DNA of 64,000 nt from Rhizobium sp. (GCA_002796995.1 PEKW01000002.1:939990-1003989); one strand, 5' to 3'; numbered from the stretch's first letter, positions 16,378 through 25,429 are shown. Translations and numbers: made by a program. Notes: generated by a model not told the origin, from the letters alone.

Positions 16378-17098
16378 GGCTGCCGCCATCGCCGGCGCCT
16401 TCTGGCGGCTGGTCGAGGCGCAGCATCAGGTCTCGACCATGAAGCTGGTCGACAGCGTCGAGGAGCAGACCCTGCTCGAAAGCCTGCTGGAAGAGACCAA
16501 GCCGGCCTTTCCGCCCGAATGCGCCGGGCTCGACTATCTGCTGGCGACCCCGTTCCGTTATGGCGGCGTCTATCCGCACGGTTCCCGCTTTCGCCGCGCC
16601 GGCCGCACGCTCGGGGTCTATTATGCGGCAGAAAAGGTCGATACGGCACTCGCCGAAATGGCCTTCTACCGCCTGCTGTTCTACGCCGAATCGCCGGCGA
16701 CGCCGCTGCCCGCCAATGCCAGCGACTACACCGCCTTCTCCGCCCGGATCACCACCGAGCGCGCCATCGACCTCACCCTGCCGCCCTTGGTCGCGGACGA
16801 GCGCGCCTGGACCGATCCCGCCGACTACACCGCCTGCCAAGCGCTCGCCGACCATGCGCGGGCGGGTGGAATCGAGGCGATCCTCTATCGCTCGGTCCGC
16901 GATCCGAAGGGCGGCAGGAACATCGCGCTGCTGACCGCAAGCGCCTTCGCCGCCCGCGAGCCTGTCGAACGCCAGACCTGGCGCATTCGCCTCTCGTCTT
17001 CCGGCGTCCAGGCCCTCTGCGACTTCCCCCGCCGCCTCGTCGGCTTCGCGATCGCCGATTTTGCCGGAGATGCGAGGTTGAAGGCACGGTTCGGCTGA
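16337..17098 (+). CDS. RES-domain toxin (predicted NAD+-degrading)
   Basis: A 253-residue protein, somewhat longer than minimal RES toxins. The RES core is seen at FRYGGVYPHGSRFRR, LGVYYAAEKVDTALAEMAFYR, with the conserved Arg, Tyr and Glu, and later GGIEAILYRSVRDPKGGRNIAL split across the fold. Characterised RES toxins consume NAD+ and stop growth. It overlaps the antitoxin in a different frame, the usual gene order. All key motifs appear intact, so the pair is probably functional. Confidence 0.88.
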   Translation: MSFPTWTPAALSSEAAAIAGAFWRLVEAQHQVSTMKLVDSVEEQTLLESLLEETKPAFPPECAGLDYLLATPFRYGGVYPHGSRFRRAGRTLGVYYAAEKVDTALAEMAFYRLLFYAESPATPLPANASDYTAFSARITTERAIDLTLPPLVADERAWTDPADYTACQALADHARAGGIEAILYRSVRDPKGGRNIALLTASAFAAREPVERQTWRIRLSSSGVQALCDFPRRLVGFAIADFAGDARLKARFG

Positions 17099-17100
17099 GG

Positions 17101-17340
17101 ATCTTGCGTCCTTCTCCCCGCCCGCGGGATGAGGAATGGTCGGCGAAGCCGACGAAACGATCCGGTGAATCGTTTCGAATGACGAGCGCCCTGAACCCAA
17201 GCGAAGGGCTGGCAGAGGTGCCGGCAGGCGGATGAGGGGGATGACACCCTCCCCTTGAGGGGGAGGGTCGGACCGAAGGTCCCGGGGTGGGGTGATACCC
17301 TGGCGGACAAGAGTCACCCCCCCCCTCAAGGGGGAGGTGG
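17101..17340. repeat. RIME-like repeats, copy 2 (two adjoining elements)
   Basis: A decayed CTTCTCCCCGCCCGCGGGATGAGG module, a spacer, then GCCGGCAGGCGGATGAGGGG, and next to it ACCCTCCCCTTGAGGGGGAGGGT with CACCCCCCCCTCAAGGGGGAGG. It lies between the RES toxin and the convergent MarR gene. Confidence 0.65.
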
Positions 17341-17345
17341 CAAAA

Positions 17346-17795
17346 TCATCGCGCGATCTCCAGAAGGTCCCGCCGCAGGCCGTCCGCGTCGCCCGAGGAC
17401 AGCTCGGCCTCGATGGCGGCGTGGGTGTCGCGCCAGATCGGCACGGCGGCGGAGAGGACGGCGGCGCCGTCGGCGGTCAGGCGCAGGCGCTTGCCGCGCC
17501 GGTCCTTCGGATCGGTCTCGATCGACACCCAGCCTCGCCGCGTCAGCGGCTTCAGCGCCGCCGTCAGCGTCGTGCGGTCCATGGCGAGCAGCTGCGCCAC
17601 CGGCCCCATCGGCGGCGGCTCCGGGCGGTTGAGCGACATCATCAGGGAGAACTGGCCGTTGGTCAGCCCGAGAGCCTTGAGCGCGGTATCGAAGCGGCGC
17701 GCTAGCGCCCGGGCGGCCCGCTGGACATGCAGGCACAGGCACGTATCGCGCACATGGATGGTGGTGGAATACGGAATCAGGGGCTCGGTTGACAT
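17346..17795 (-). CDS. MarR-family transcriptional regulator
   Basis: A 149-residue winged-helix regulator. DNA-binding elements are GPVAQLLAMDRTTLTAALKPL and the wing DPKDRRGKRLRLTADG. Two cysteines near the N-terminus (RDTCLCLHVQRAARAL) could make it thiol-responsive. It is divergent from the DUF899 operon, whose promoter overlaps a perfect palindrome in the 62-base gap, so it very likely represses that operon. Confidence 0.92.
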   Translation of the reverse strand: MSTEPLIPYSTTIHVRDTCLCLHVQRAARALARRFDTALKALGLTNGQFSLMMSLNRPEPPPMGPVAQLLAMDRTTLTAALKPLTRRGWVSIETDPKDRRGKRLRLTADGAAVLSAAVPIWRDTHAAIEAELSSGDADGLRRDLLEIAR

Positions 17796-17818
17796 GTGTT
17801 AAATATGTTGATATCAAC
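17789..17818 (+). promoter_or_regulatory. Promoter of the DUF899 operon with MarR-type palindrome
   Basis: TTGACA (17789-17794), 17 bases, TATCAA (17812-17817). The perfect 12-bp palindrome GTTGATATCAAC (17807-17818) covers the -10 element. The promoter starts inside the first codons of the divergent MarR gene. Confidence 0.65.
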
Positions 17819-17857
17819 CCAAAAGTCAAGATGAAACCGGTCCTGGAGGAGGGAAGA

Positions 17858-18586
17858 ATGGAACATTCTGTCGTATCCCATGATGAATGGCTGGAGGCTC
17901 GCCGCGCACTTCTCGCGAAGGAAAAGGAAATGACCCGGATGCGCGACCGGATCAATGCCGAGCGCCTGGCGCTGCCCTGGGTCAAGGTCGACAAGGACTA
18001 CGTCTTCACCACGCCCGACGGCCGCAAGACCCTGTCCGAGCTGTTCGACGGTCGCAGCCAGCTGGTGATCTACCATTTCATGTTCGGACCCGACTGGGAG
18101 GCCGGCTGCCCCGGTTGCTCCTTCCTCGCCGACCACCTGGACGGCGCCATCGTCCATCTCAACAACCACGACGTTTCGTTCATCTGCGTGTCGCGTGCGC
18201 CGCTCGACAAGATCGAGGCCTACAAGCGCCGCATGGGCTGGCATTTCCCCTGGGTGTCATCCTTCGGCTCGGACTTCAATTTCGACTACCACGTCTCCTT
18301 CACCAAGGAAGAGCTCGCCGCCGGGCCGGTCAATTACAATTTTCGCGAGACGCCGCCCGAACAGGCACATGACGAACTGCCGGGCCTGTCGTCCTTCTAC
18401 CGCGACGCCGACGGCACCGTGTTCCACACCTATTCCAACTATGCCCGCGGCGGTGAGGAAATGCTCGGCACGATGATGATCCTCGACTGCGCCCCGCTCG
18501 GTCGCAACGAGGGCTCAACCATGGATTTCGTCAAGCGTCACGACGAGTACGAGACCCAGCCGAAGGCGTCGGCCTGCTGCCACTGA
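17858..18586 (+). CDS. DUF899 thioredoxin-fold protein
   Basis: A 242-residue protein. The ATG at 17858 follows GGAGGAGGGA. It shows the DUF899 signature: WVKVDKDYVFTTPDGRKTLSELFDGRSQL, split here by strands, and the redox-like cysteine pair GCPGCSFLADH (CxxC in a thioredoxin-like setting). Family members are annotated as thioredoxin-like with no settled substrate. It is the first gene of a four-gene unit with DUF1579 and two VOC proteins, probably repressed by the divergent MarR. Confidence 0.88.
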   Translation: MEHSVVSHDEWLEARRALLAKEKEMTRMRDRINAERLALPWVKVDKDYVFTTPDGRKTLSELFDGRSQLVIYHFMFGPDWEAGCPGCSFLADHLDGAIVHLNNHDVSFICVSRAPLDKIEAYKRRMGWHFPWVSSFGSDFNFDYHVSFTKEELAAGPVNYNFRETPPEQAHDELPGLSSFYRDADGTVFHTYSNYARGGEEMLGTMMILDCAPLGRNEGSTMDFVKRHDEYETQPKASACCH

Positions 18587-18616
18587 AGTCCGCCCGTCTC
18601 GAGAGGAGGAGAAGTC

Positions 18617-19105
18617 ATGGAATTCGCCAAACCCCGCGAGGAGCACCGCTTTCTCGAAAAACTCGTCGGCAACTGGGTCATCACCTCAAGCACGGGCCAC
18701 GAAAACTACGACAAGGGCGATCCGGCGAAGGTCTGGACTGAGACGGTGCGCTCGGTCGGCGGGCTATGGTTTCTCGCCGAGGGCAGGGGCACCATGCCCG
18801 ACGGCAATCCCGGCGAAATGATCATGACGCTCGGCTATGAGGCGGCGCTCGGCCATTATGTCGGCACCTGGGTCGGCTCGATGATGGACAAGCTGTGGAT
18901 CTACAAGGGCTGGATCGAGCCGGACGGCAAGACCCTGACGCTCGAAGCCGAAGGCCCGAGCTTCGAGGATCCGCAGAAGACCGCCATTTATCATGATGTC
19001 ATCCATTTCATAGATGATGATCATCGCACCTTCTCCGGCAGCGTGCGTCTGCCGGACGGCTCGTTCAAGACCTTCATGACCAGCGAGATGCAGCGCCGGG
19101 CGTGA
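18617..19105 (+). CDS. DUF1579 domain-containing protein
   Basis: A 162-residue protein of the DUF1579 family: HRFLEKLVGNWVITSS at the start, then TETVRSVGGLWFLAEGRGTMPDG and MIMTLGYEAALGHYVGTWVGS. The fold is a lipocalin-like barrel of unknown role, often found near VOC proteins. AGAGGAGGAGAAG precedes the ATG. It follows DUF899 by 30 bases in the same operon. Confidence 0.88.
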   Translation: MEFAKPREEHRFLEKLVGNWVITSSTGHENYDKGDPAKVWTETVRSVGGLWFLAEGRGTMPDGNPGEMIMTLGYEAALGHYVGTWVGSMMDKLWIYKGWIEPDGKTLTLEAEGPSFEDPQKTAIYHDVIHFIDDDHRTFSGSVRLPDGSFKTFMTSEMQRRA

Positions 19106-19226
19106 AATTCGGACAAATGCCGGATACCGCGCGACAGCGCGGTCGTCCGCCCGCGCTATGCCCGACCTGCCCAACCGACGCAGGTGTACTGCGGGCCCGA
19201 CCGCCAGGAACCAAGAAGAGGAACGC

Positions 19227-19700
19227 ATGATGAAGGTCTCCCAGCATCTCTGGTTCGAGAAGGACATGGAAGAAGCCGTGCGCTTCTATACCTCGCTGAT
19301 CCCCGGCTCCGCGGTCGAATGGGTCTCCACCATTCCCGCCGATACGCCGAGCGGGCCTGCCGGCAGCGTCAAGCTCGCCGGCTTCACCCTCGGCGACCAG
19401 CGCTACATGGCCATCGAGGCCGGGCCGCTCGATCCGTTCAATCACAGCTTCTCGATCATCGTCGGTTGCGACAACCAGGCGGAGATCGATCGCCTGTGGA
19501 GCGCGCTGAGCGAGGGCGGTTCGACCGAGCAGTGCGGCTGGCTCAGGGACCGCTGGGGCCTGTGCTGGCAGATCACCCCGACCCGGCTCGGCGAACTGAT
19601 GTCGGACCCGGATCCGGCCAAGGCAAAGCGCGTCACCGAGGCCATGCTGAAGATGGTGAAATTCGACATTGCCGGGCTAGAGGCCGCCGCCCGGGGCTGA
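19227..19700 (+). CDS. PhnB-like VOC-family protein
   Basis: A 157-residue protein starting MMKVSQHLWFEKDMEEAVRF, with IPGSAVEWVSTIP, FTLGDQRYMAIEAGP and the C-terminal DRWGLCWQITPTRLGELM, the PhnB / 3-demethylubiquinone-like subgroup of VOC proteins. The role is unknown and no methyltransferase domain is present despite some family names. AGAGGAA precedes the start. Third gene of the operon. Confidence 0.87.
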   Translation: MMKVSQHLWFEKDMEEAVRFYTSLIPGSAVEWVSTIPADTPSGPAGSVKLAGFTLGDQRYMAIEAGPLDPFNHSFSIIVGCDNQAEIDRLWSALSEGGSTEQCGWLRDRWGLCWQITPTRLGELMSDPDPAKAKRVTEAMLKMVKFDIAGLEAAARG

Positions 19701-19795
19701 CGCCCGACCCACACGGCTGCTGCAACGAACCGAGGACGAGGTCCACGGCCTGCCGCTGGCCCCCAATTCCCGCAACAGAGACGAAAGGAACCGCC

Positions 19796-20572
19796 ATGCA
19801 AGGCAGCTTCATCTGGTACGAACTGATGCCCTCCAACGCGGCATCCGCCGCTGAATTCTACACCAAGGTTGTCGGCTGGACGGCCAAGGACAGCGGCATG
19901 CCCGGTTACGACTACACCGTCTTCAACGTTCCCGGCTTTGAGATGGGCGTCGCCGGGATGATGCAGCTCACCGAGGAGATGAAGGCTCGGGGCATTCCGC
20001 CGAACTGGGCCGGTTACGTCGCCGTCGACGACGTCGACGCCATGGCGAAGAAGTTCGCCGACAATGGCGGCATGGTCCACCACGCGCCGGAGGACATTCC
20101 GGGCGTCGGGCGCTTCGCTGTCGTTGCCGATCCGCATGGCGCGGTCATCAGCCTGCTCAAGGTGATCATGCCGGAAGGCCCGATGCCGCCGGAACCGGAG
20201 CGCGGCACGCCCGGCACCTTCGGCTGGGTCGAACTGATGGCCGGAAACGGCGAGGAGGCCTTTGCCTTCTATCAGAAGATGTTCGGCTGGGAGAAGGACA
20301 TGGCCGTCGACATGGGCGCGATGGGCACCTACCAGTGCTTCGCCAAGGACGGCAAGGTGCTGGGCGGCATGATGACCAAGCCGCCCATGGTGACCGCACC
20401 CTTCTGGGGCTACTACATCACGGTCGAGGCCATCGACGCGGCCGCCCAGCGGGTCAAACAGGGCGGCGGCAAGGTCATCTTCGGGCCGGAAGCCGTGCCC
20501 GGCGGCAGCTTCATCCTGCAATGCGAGGATCCGCAGGGCGCCTATTTCGCCCTGACCGCAGCCAAGCGCTGA
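19796..20572 (+). CDS. Two-domain VOC-family protein
   Basis: A 258-residue protein made of two VOC units (about 1-125 and 135-258). Both begin with the same strand-helix pattern, FIWYELMPSNAASAAEFYTKVVGW and FGWVELMAGNGEEAFAFYQKMFGW, given here as comparison of shorter blocks; both end DPHGAVISLL and DPQGAYFALT. The HE-type ligands are weak, so it may bind rather than transform a ligand. GAAAGGAA precedes the ATG. Last gene of the operon. Confidence 0.88.
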   Translation: MQGSFIWYELMPSNAASAAEFYTKVVGWTAKDSGMPGYDYTVFNVPGFEMGVAGMMQLTEEMKARGIPPNWAGYVAVDDVDAMAKKFADNGGMVHHAPEDIPGVGRFAVVADPHGAVISLLKVIMPEGPMPPEPERGTPGTFGWVELMAGNGEEAFAFYQKMFGWEKDMAVDMGAMGTYQCFAKDGKVLGGMMTKPPMVTAPFWGYYITVEAIDAAAQRVKQGGGKVIFGPEAVPGGSFILQCEDPQGAYFALTAAKR

Positions 20573-20743
20573 CGATCCGCGCCGCAGCCGCCTTTCCGTG
20601 ACTTCGTTTCGCCCGGTCCAATTCTGGTTGGATCGGGCGAATCCATATCGCCCTTACCCGATTTTCAACGAAGTCCTGCTATGGCGCTGGAGCCGGATGC
20701 GGCGAACACCCTTCGTCCAATCCGCGATCGTTCTGGCCCAACC

Positions 20744-21247
20744 ATGGATATGTTCATGAAATCGACCCTTATCGCCGCCTTCCTCGCCTTTGCCCTGCCG
20801 GCCGCAGCCTTCGCGGCCGACATCCAGCTGCCCGCCGACGCACCCGTCGCCAGCGTCACCATTCCCGACAGCTGGAACCCGACCGAGATCGACCATGGCG
20901 TCGAAGCCGTCTCCGCCGACGATGCCGTCTATCTGTCGATCGAAGTGGCGGACGAAAAGACCACCGACAAGATCATCGAGGACATCTTCGCCTTTCTCGA
21001 GGAGAACGGCGTGAAGGTCGATCCGGCCACGCAGACCGAGGCCGACAACAAGCTGAACGGCATGGATGTCTCGACCATCGAATGGGAAGGCGAGGACGAG
21101 GACGGCCCGGTTTCGGTCGGCGTGACGCTTCTGTCGCCCCGCCCAGGCAAGCTGCTCTTGATGACTTACTGGGGATCGAAGGGCGACCAGGAAAAGCATC
21201 TCAACGATTTCGTCGGCATCATCGCGTCGATCACGCCGGTGAAGTGA
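20744..21247 (+). CDS. Small secreted protein of unknown function
   Basis: A 167-residue protein with a clear Sec signal (MKSTLIAAFLAFALPAAAFAA, cleavage after AFA). The mature part is acidic, with paired patterns such as VSADDAVYLSIEVADEKTTD and a histidine-contact-poor core; it resembles small periplasmic ligand-binding or stress proteins without a recognised family. A second ATG at 20756 starts directly at the signal. The upstream in-frame ATG at 20681 gives an implausible lead. Confidence 0.7.
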   Translation: MDMFMKSTLIAAFLAFALPAAAFAADIQLPADAPVASVTIPDSWNPTEIDHGVEAVSADDAVYLSIEVADEKTTDKIIEDIFAFLEENGVKVDPATQTEADNKLNGMDVSTIEWEGEDEDGPVSVGVTLLSPRPGKLLLMTYWGSKGDQEKHLNDFVGIIASITPVK

Positions 21248-21287
21248 CGGATCCGGGCGGTCGCCGGCCTTGGGCCGCGGCCGCCCG

Positions 21288-22019
21288 CTATGCTTTGGCT
21301 GCGATGCGCTGCCGATAGAGATGCGCGAGCATCGCGCAGGCGAGCGCCCAGCCGGAGCCGATCGACCAGCCGGCCAGCACGTCGGTGGGATAATGCACGC
21401 CCAGATAGATGCGGCTGAGCCCGACCATGACGGTGAGCAGCACGGCCGATCCGAGATAGAGAATCTTCTGGCCGCGGCTCTCCGCCATTTCCGAAAGCAA
21501 AGCGCCGAGCGTCAGGTAGACGACTGCCGAAACGGTCGCGTGACCGCTGGGGAAACTGGTGGTGAAGACGCGCGCGACGCCGGTGAGGTCAGGGCGAGGG
21601 CGGTCGTACAGCGATTTGAGGCCACTGCTCAGAAGCGTGCCGCCGATCACCGAGACCGTGAGGAACCAGGCCGTACGCGTCCGCCCGATGAGGAAGAGAT
21701 GCAGGACGACCACGGTAATGAGGATGGTGAGCACCGAGAAGCTGCCGAGCGCCGTGATGTCGCGGGCCGCTTCCTCAACCCAGGCCGGGCCGATCGGGTC
21801 GCTGGTATCGCCGGGCGTGCGCAGCGCCAGAAGCACGGACTGATCGATCTTCATCGTCTCGCCCTCGCTCACCTCGTCGGCGATCAGGCCGAAGCCGCCG
21901 AGCAGGGCTGCAAGTGCGGCACCGCCGGCATAGGAGGAAATCGAACCGCCGCGTTTGTCCCAGATCATCTGTCGTGCTTTTCCGTTTCCACCATCGGCCA
22001 ACCGCTCACCCGAAGGCAC
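21288..22019 (-). CDS. PAP2-family membrane phosphatase
   Basis: A 243-residue inner-membrane protein with about six hydrophobic segments. All three PAP2 phosphatase motifs are intact: KSLYDRPRP, SFPSGHA and SRIYLGVHYPTDVLAG. Relatives hydrolyse phosphatidic acid, undecaprenyl pyrophosphate or lipid A phosphates on the periplasmic face. Specificity cannot be read from context, since neighbours are unrelated. Confidence 0.93.
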   Translation of the reverse strand: MPSGERLADGGNGKARQMIWDKRGGSISSYAGGAALAALLGGFGLIADEVSEGETMKIDQSVLLALRTPGDTSDPIGPAWVEEAARDITALGSFSVLTILITVVVLHLFLIGRTRTAWFLTVSVIGGTLLSSGLKSLYDRPRPDLTGVARVFTTSFPSGHATVSAVVYLTLGALLSEMAESRGQKILYLGSAVLLTVMVGLSRIYLGVHYPTDVLAGWSIGSGWALACAMLAHLYRQRIAAKA

Positions 22020-22153
22020 GGAAGGTCGCGTGGCTCATCTTTAAACCGCAGCCGACCGCGTCCGCAACGCCCGTGGAGCGTCGGTGAGGTCTTGAGGCCA
22101 GTCTGGCAATGGGGGAAACGGTACTGCTGCCGCAGAAAGGGCGCGTCGAGCCG

Positions 22154-22387
22154 TCACTCGGCCTTCGGCGCGGCCTTCTTGGTCGCCCGCTTGGCTGGCT
22201 TTGCCGGCACGTCCGGGCTTGCCTCGGCTTCGCGCAGCATGCGCATGGCCTTCAGCTTTTCGGTCTTCTTGTCGCGTGCGGTCGATTCCGCTGCGATGAT
22301 GGCACGGGCGGTATGGTCGGTCGTTGCCGCCTTGTCGCGGGCATCGACTTTGCCGGGCTTGAAGAATTTGTCTTTGGTCGCGGTCAT
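22154..22387 (-). CDS. Small basic Ala/Lys-rich protein
   Basis: A 77-residue, highly charged protein (MTATKDKFFKPGKVDARDKA, later KPAKRATKKAAPK). It has no recognised domain; the tail resembles nucleic-acid-binding tails of histone-like proteins. It follows rpsU on the same strand by 72 bases and could share its transcript. Confidence 0.6.
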   Translation of the reverse strand: MTATKDKFFKPGKVDARDKAATTDHTARAIIAAESTARDKKTEKLKAMRMLREAEASPDVPAKPAKRATKKAAPKAE

Positions 22388-22459
22388 GGGATCAGCCTTC
22401 CGAAAGGGGACGGAGGACGGCTTGCGCCCGAATTCGGGCGCAGGCCGCGGGTGAGGCCA

Positions 22460-22699
22460 TTAGCGGGTGCGGACAGCAGCCTTCTTCGGCATCGGGAGCA
22501 GGCCTTCGCGCTGCATCTTCTTGCGAGCCAGCTTGCGCAGGCGGCGAACGGCTTCGGCCTTTTCGCGAACGCGCTTCTCAGAAGGCTTTTCGAAGGCGCT
22601 GCGGGCCTTCATTTCGCGGAAGAGACCTTCGCGCTGCATCTTCTTCTTCAGTACCCGGAGTGCCTGGTCGACATTGTTGTCTCGAACGAGAACCTGCAA
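22460..22699 (-). CDS. rpsU: 30S ribosomal protein S21
   Basis: A 79-residue ribosomal protein with the full S21 signature: [20 protein letters not shown], then [20 protein letters not shown] and a basic tail typical of the longer alphaproteobacterial form. S21 helps base-pairing of initiator regions with 16S rRNA. It sits in a small cluster with the 94-residue protein upstream and a cold-shock gene further upstream. Confidence 0.97.
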   Translation of the reverse strand: MQVLVRDNNVDQALRVLKKKMQREGLFREMKARSAFEKPSEKRVREKAEAVRRLRKLARKKMQREGLLPMPKKAAVRTR

Positions 22700-22754
22700 G
22701 GGATTTCCTTTCCATCGGCGCCCGAGCGCCGTTTAGTGGTTGAGGGTTGAAAGA

Positions 22755-23039
22755 CTAGCGCCCGACGCGGATCGAGGAGGGCTTCAGCCAGGGTTCGGCC
22801 TTGACCGTCGCCTGCTGCTGCTTCTCCACTGTTCCCGACGACGTTTCAATGCCGTCGATGTCGGACAGGGTGACGCGGCGTTCGAAATTCTCCGCGTCGA
22901 AACGGACGCGGTATTCCGGCTCGCCATGTTCGGCGGGCAAAACCGTAACGATGCGACAGGCCAGCCTGTTCCTGCTGGTGCCGGAGATGCCGTCCCGAAG
23001 CAGGACCCGATCGCCCACGCGGGGATACGATTTGCGCAT
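22755..23039 (-). CDS. Hypothetical 94-residue protein upstream of rpsU
   Basis: A basic protein with an SH3-like or KOW-like start (YPRVGDRVLLRDGISG, ACRIVTVLPAEHGEPEYRVRF), suggesting a small barrel, and a disordered tail. No family assignment is secure. It precedes rpsU by 55 bases on the same strand, suggesting co-transcription; the terminator at 23093 separates it from the cold-shock gene. Confidence 0.65.
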   Translation of the reverse strand: MRKSYPRVGDRVLLRDGISGTSRNRLACRIVTVLPAEHGEPEYRVRFDAENFERRVTLSDIDGIETSSGTVEKQQQATVKAEPWLKPSSIRVGR

Positions 23040-23092
23040 GATAGGGTCCTTTCACGACCTGTCCCGCGGAACACGAGAACCTGGGACAAATC

Positions 23093-23118
23093 AAAAAGGC
23101 CGGGCGTTACCCCGACCT
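23093..23118 (-). terminator. Intrinsic terminator of the cold-shock gene
   Basis: On the reverse strand AGGTCGGG pairs with CCCGGCCT (one G-U pair) and five U residues follow. It ends the cold-shock transcript 62 bases after its stop. Confidence 0.8.
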
Positions 23119-23179
23119 CTTCCTGTCACTCAAAGCCTTGACTGCCAGTACATCCGTGGTCAGCTTTGGCGAATGACAA

Positions 23180-23389
23180 TTACGCAGCCCGGAGGTTGTC
23201 CGCCGAGTTCTTGCCCGACTTCTTGTCGCGCACGATGTCGTAGGAGACCTTCTGGCCTTCGACGAGTTCGCGCATGCCCGACCGTTCAACGGCGGAGATG
23301 TGAACGAATACGTCGGTCGAGCCTTCGTCAGGCTGAATGAAGCCGAAGCCCTTGGTGCTGTTGAACCACTTTACGGTGCCAGTATTCAT
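23180..23389 (-). CDS. Cold-shock protein, CspA family
   Basis: A 69-residue single cold-shock domain with both RNA-binding motifs, [11 protein letters not shown] (RNP1) and VFVHISAVE (RNP2). It acts as an RNA chaperone. It is 70-80 per cent identical by eye to the second copy at 28412. A long leader, sharing a motif with that copy, precedes it, and a terminator follows, so it is monocistronic. Confidence 0.96.
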   Translation of the reverse strand: MNTGTVKWFNSTKGFGFIQPDEGSTDVFVHISAVERSGMRELVEGQKVSYDIVRDKKSGKNSADNLRAA

Positions 23390-23500
23390 AACGATATCCT
23401 TTCAATCGTTGGGTTCGCCGGTGAGATATTCGTCCGGCTTGATCGACGTTGAGAGGAAATCTGACGGTGCGCCAAGGCGCGTAGACAAACACACTAGCAA
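23390..23500 (-). promoter_or_regulatory. Long 5' leader of the cold-shock gene with conserved box
   Basis: The 5' untranslated region contains, at 23444-23492, a hairpin-forming GCGCC-TTGGCGC element followed by pyrimidine-rich CCTCTC, matched in the leader of the second cold-shock gene. Such leaders control cold-induced stability and translation. Upstream of about 23500 to 23762 no gene is seen. Confidence 0.55.
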
Positions 23501-23762
23501 TCTTCGATGCTTGCAATATAGGCCATTTGCCACGGATTGCAATGAAGGAATGAAGATTCTTCGGCATTTCGATTTCTGCGGGTATGGCAGAATCGCCCGA
23601 ATACCGGCCTTTTGCAAGCGAAATGCCGACCCTGCGGCAGAAATCTTTGAGCCCGCACGCCGCCCTCCATTCACGCGCTCCGCGGCGCCGATTTCCCCCA
23701 TGCCTGCGAATGGCGTATGATTCTCCATTCGGGGAACGACGGACCTGGCCGGGGAGGGCGCG

Positions 23763-24023
23763 ATGGTTTGGACGGTGGTGAGGGCATTGATCTTTGGACT
23801 GGTCGGGCTGATCGGCGTGCCGATCGTCACGACGCTTCTGTCGCTGGCGCTTTTCCATCTGTTCGATCCGCGCTGCGGAACGCCGGGGGACTCCGGCGGC
23901 TGCGAAATGGGCGCCGCCTCGCTCGGCATCGCCGCAGCGCTGCCGGGCTTCGCTCTCGGCGTGGCGCTGGCCGTCTTCCAGGCCTGGCGCAGGCAAAGGC
24001 GCGGTCAGGATCCCGGTGCGTGA
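23763..24023 (+). CDS. Small membrane protein of unknown function
   Basis: An 86-residue protein with two hydrophobic segments (ALIFGLVGLIGVPIVTTLLS and ASLGIAAALPGFALGVALA) around a cysteine-bearing loop (DPRCGTPGDSGGCEMG) that could form a periplasmic disulphide. GGGGAGGG precedes the ATG. Its end overlaps the convergent LysR gene by 19 bases. Confidence 0.6.
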   Translation: MVWTVVRALIFGLVGLIGVPIVTTLLSLALFHLFDPRCGTPGDSGGCEMGAASLGIAAALPGFALGVALAVFQAWRRQRRGQDPGA

Positions 24024-24907
24024 TAGCGCAGCGCCTCGACCAGCAGCGAAAAGGCCGGCGAGGCGTGGCGGCGGCTCGGGTAGTAGAGGTGATAGCCGGC
24101 AAAGGGCGGCGTCCAGTCGTCGAGCAGCTGGACCAGCCGGCCGTCCGCCAGATGGTCGCGCACCATGTCCTCGAAAAGGAAGGCCAGGCCATAGCCGTCC
24201 AGCGTCGCCGACAGCACCTGCCTGATATCGTTGAACACCAGCTGGCCGTCGACCCGGACGCGGATCTCCTGGCCATCCTTCTCGAATTCCCAGGCGTAGA
24301 AACCGCCATAGGTCGGCAGGCGGGTGTTGATGCAGTCGTGCTGCGTCAGTTCGCGCGGGGTAAGCGGCGTCGGGCGGCCCGCCAGATAGGCCGGCGCGCC
24401 GACCACGACGAGGCGGGCATCCGGAGCGATGCGCACCGCGACCATGTCCTTCTCCACCTGCTCGCCGAAGCGCACGCCGGCGTCGAAGCGCTCCGCCACG
24501 ATGTCGGTCAGCGCCAGGTCGGAGAACAGCTCGACCTTGATGTCGGGATAGCGCCTGAGTACCTTCGACAGCGCCGGCCACAGCACGGTGTCGATCGCGT
24601 GCTGGGTGGCGGTGATCCTGAAATTGCCGGCCGGCCTCTCGCGATACTGGCCCAGTGCCTCCAGCTCCTGCTCGATGCTGCCGAAGGCGGGGCTAAGCGC
24701 CGCCAGGAGGCGCTCGCCTGCCTCGGTCGGCGCCAGGCTGCGGGTCGTGCGGGTTAGGAGACGCACGCCGAGGCGCTCCTCGAGGCGGCGCACGATCAGG
24801 CTGAGCGAGGACTGCGAGGTTCCGAGCCGTGCCGCCGCCCGGGTGAAGCTGCGTTCCTCCGCAACGCTCTGGAAAGCCATCAGGTCGCCCAGGTCTTCGC
24901 GCCGCAT
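24005..24907 (-). CDS. LysR-family transcriptional regulator
   Basis: A 300-residue LysR regulator of usual length. The winged helix occupies residues 1-60 (FQSVAEERSFTRAAARLGTS, QSSLSLIVRRLEERLG), followed by the periplasmic-binding-like effector domain with the ERPAGNFRIT start. It is divergent from the cupin/alcohol dehydrogenase pair, which it probably controls; this set resembles the regulator-aldehyde/alcohol reductase units seen in rhizobia. The effector is unknown. Confidence 0.95.
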   Translation of the reverse strand: MRREDLGDLMAFQSVAEERSFTRAAARLGTSQSSLSLIVRRLEERLGVRLLTRTTRSLAPTEAGERLLAALSPAFGSIEQELEALGQYRERPAGNFRITATQHAIDTVLWPALSKVLRRYPDIKVELFSDLALTDIVAERFDAGVRFGEQVEKDMVAVRIAPDARLVVVGAPAYLAGRPTPLTPRELTQHDCINTRLPTYGGFYAWEFEKDGQEIRVRVDGQLVFNDIRQVLSATLDGYGLAFLFEDMVRDHLADGRLVQLLDDWTPPFAGYHLYYPSRRHASPAFSLLVEALRYHAPGS

Positions 24908-24927
24908 TCATTGATCCTCGGTATAAG

Positions 24928-24955
24928 TTCAATCTTTCTATAGGGTCTAATTGAA
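24928..24955. promoter_or_regulatory. Possible LysR binding site
   Basis: Inverted hexamers TTCAAT (24928-24933) and ATTGAA (24950-24955) lie 16 bases apart in an AT-rich stretch between the LysR gene and the cupin gene. Confidence 0.4.
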
Positions 24956-25030
24956 ATAAATCTTGTCGGCTATAGTTGTTGGGTGGGTGTGGTCGCACGT
25001 CTGCGATCACATGGCCCGCGGGAGCACATC

Positions 25031-25429
<399 letters not shown>

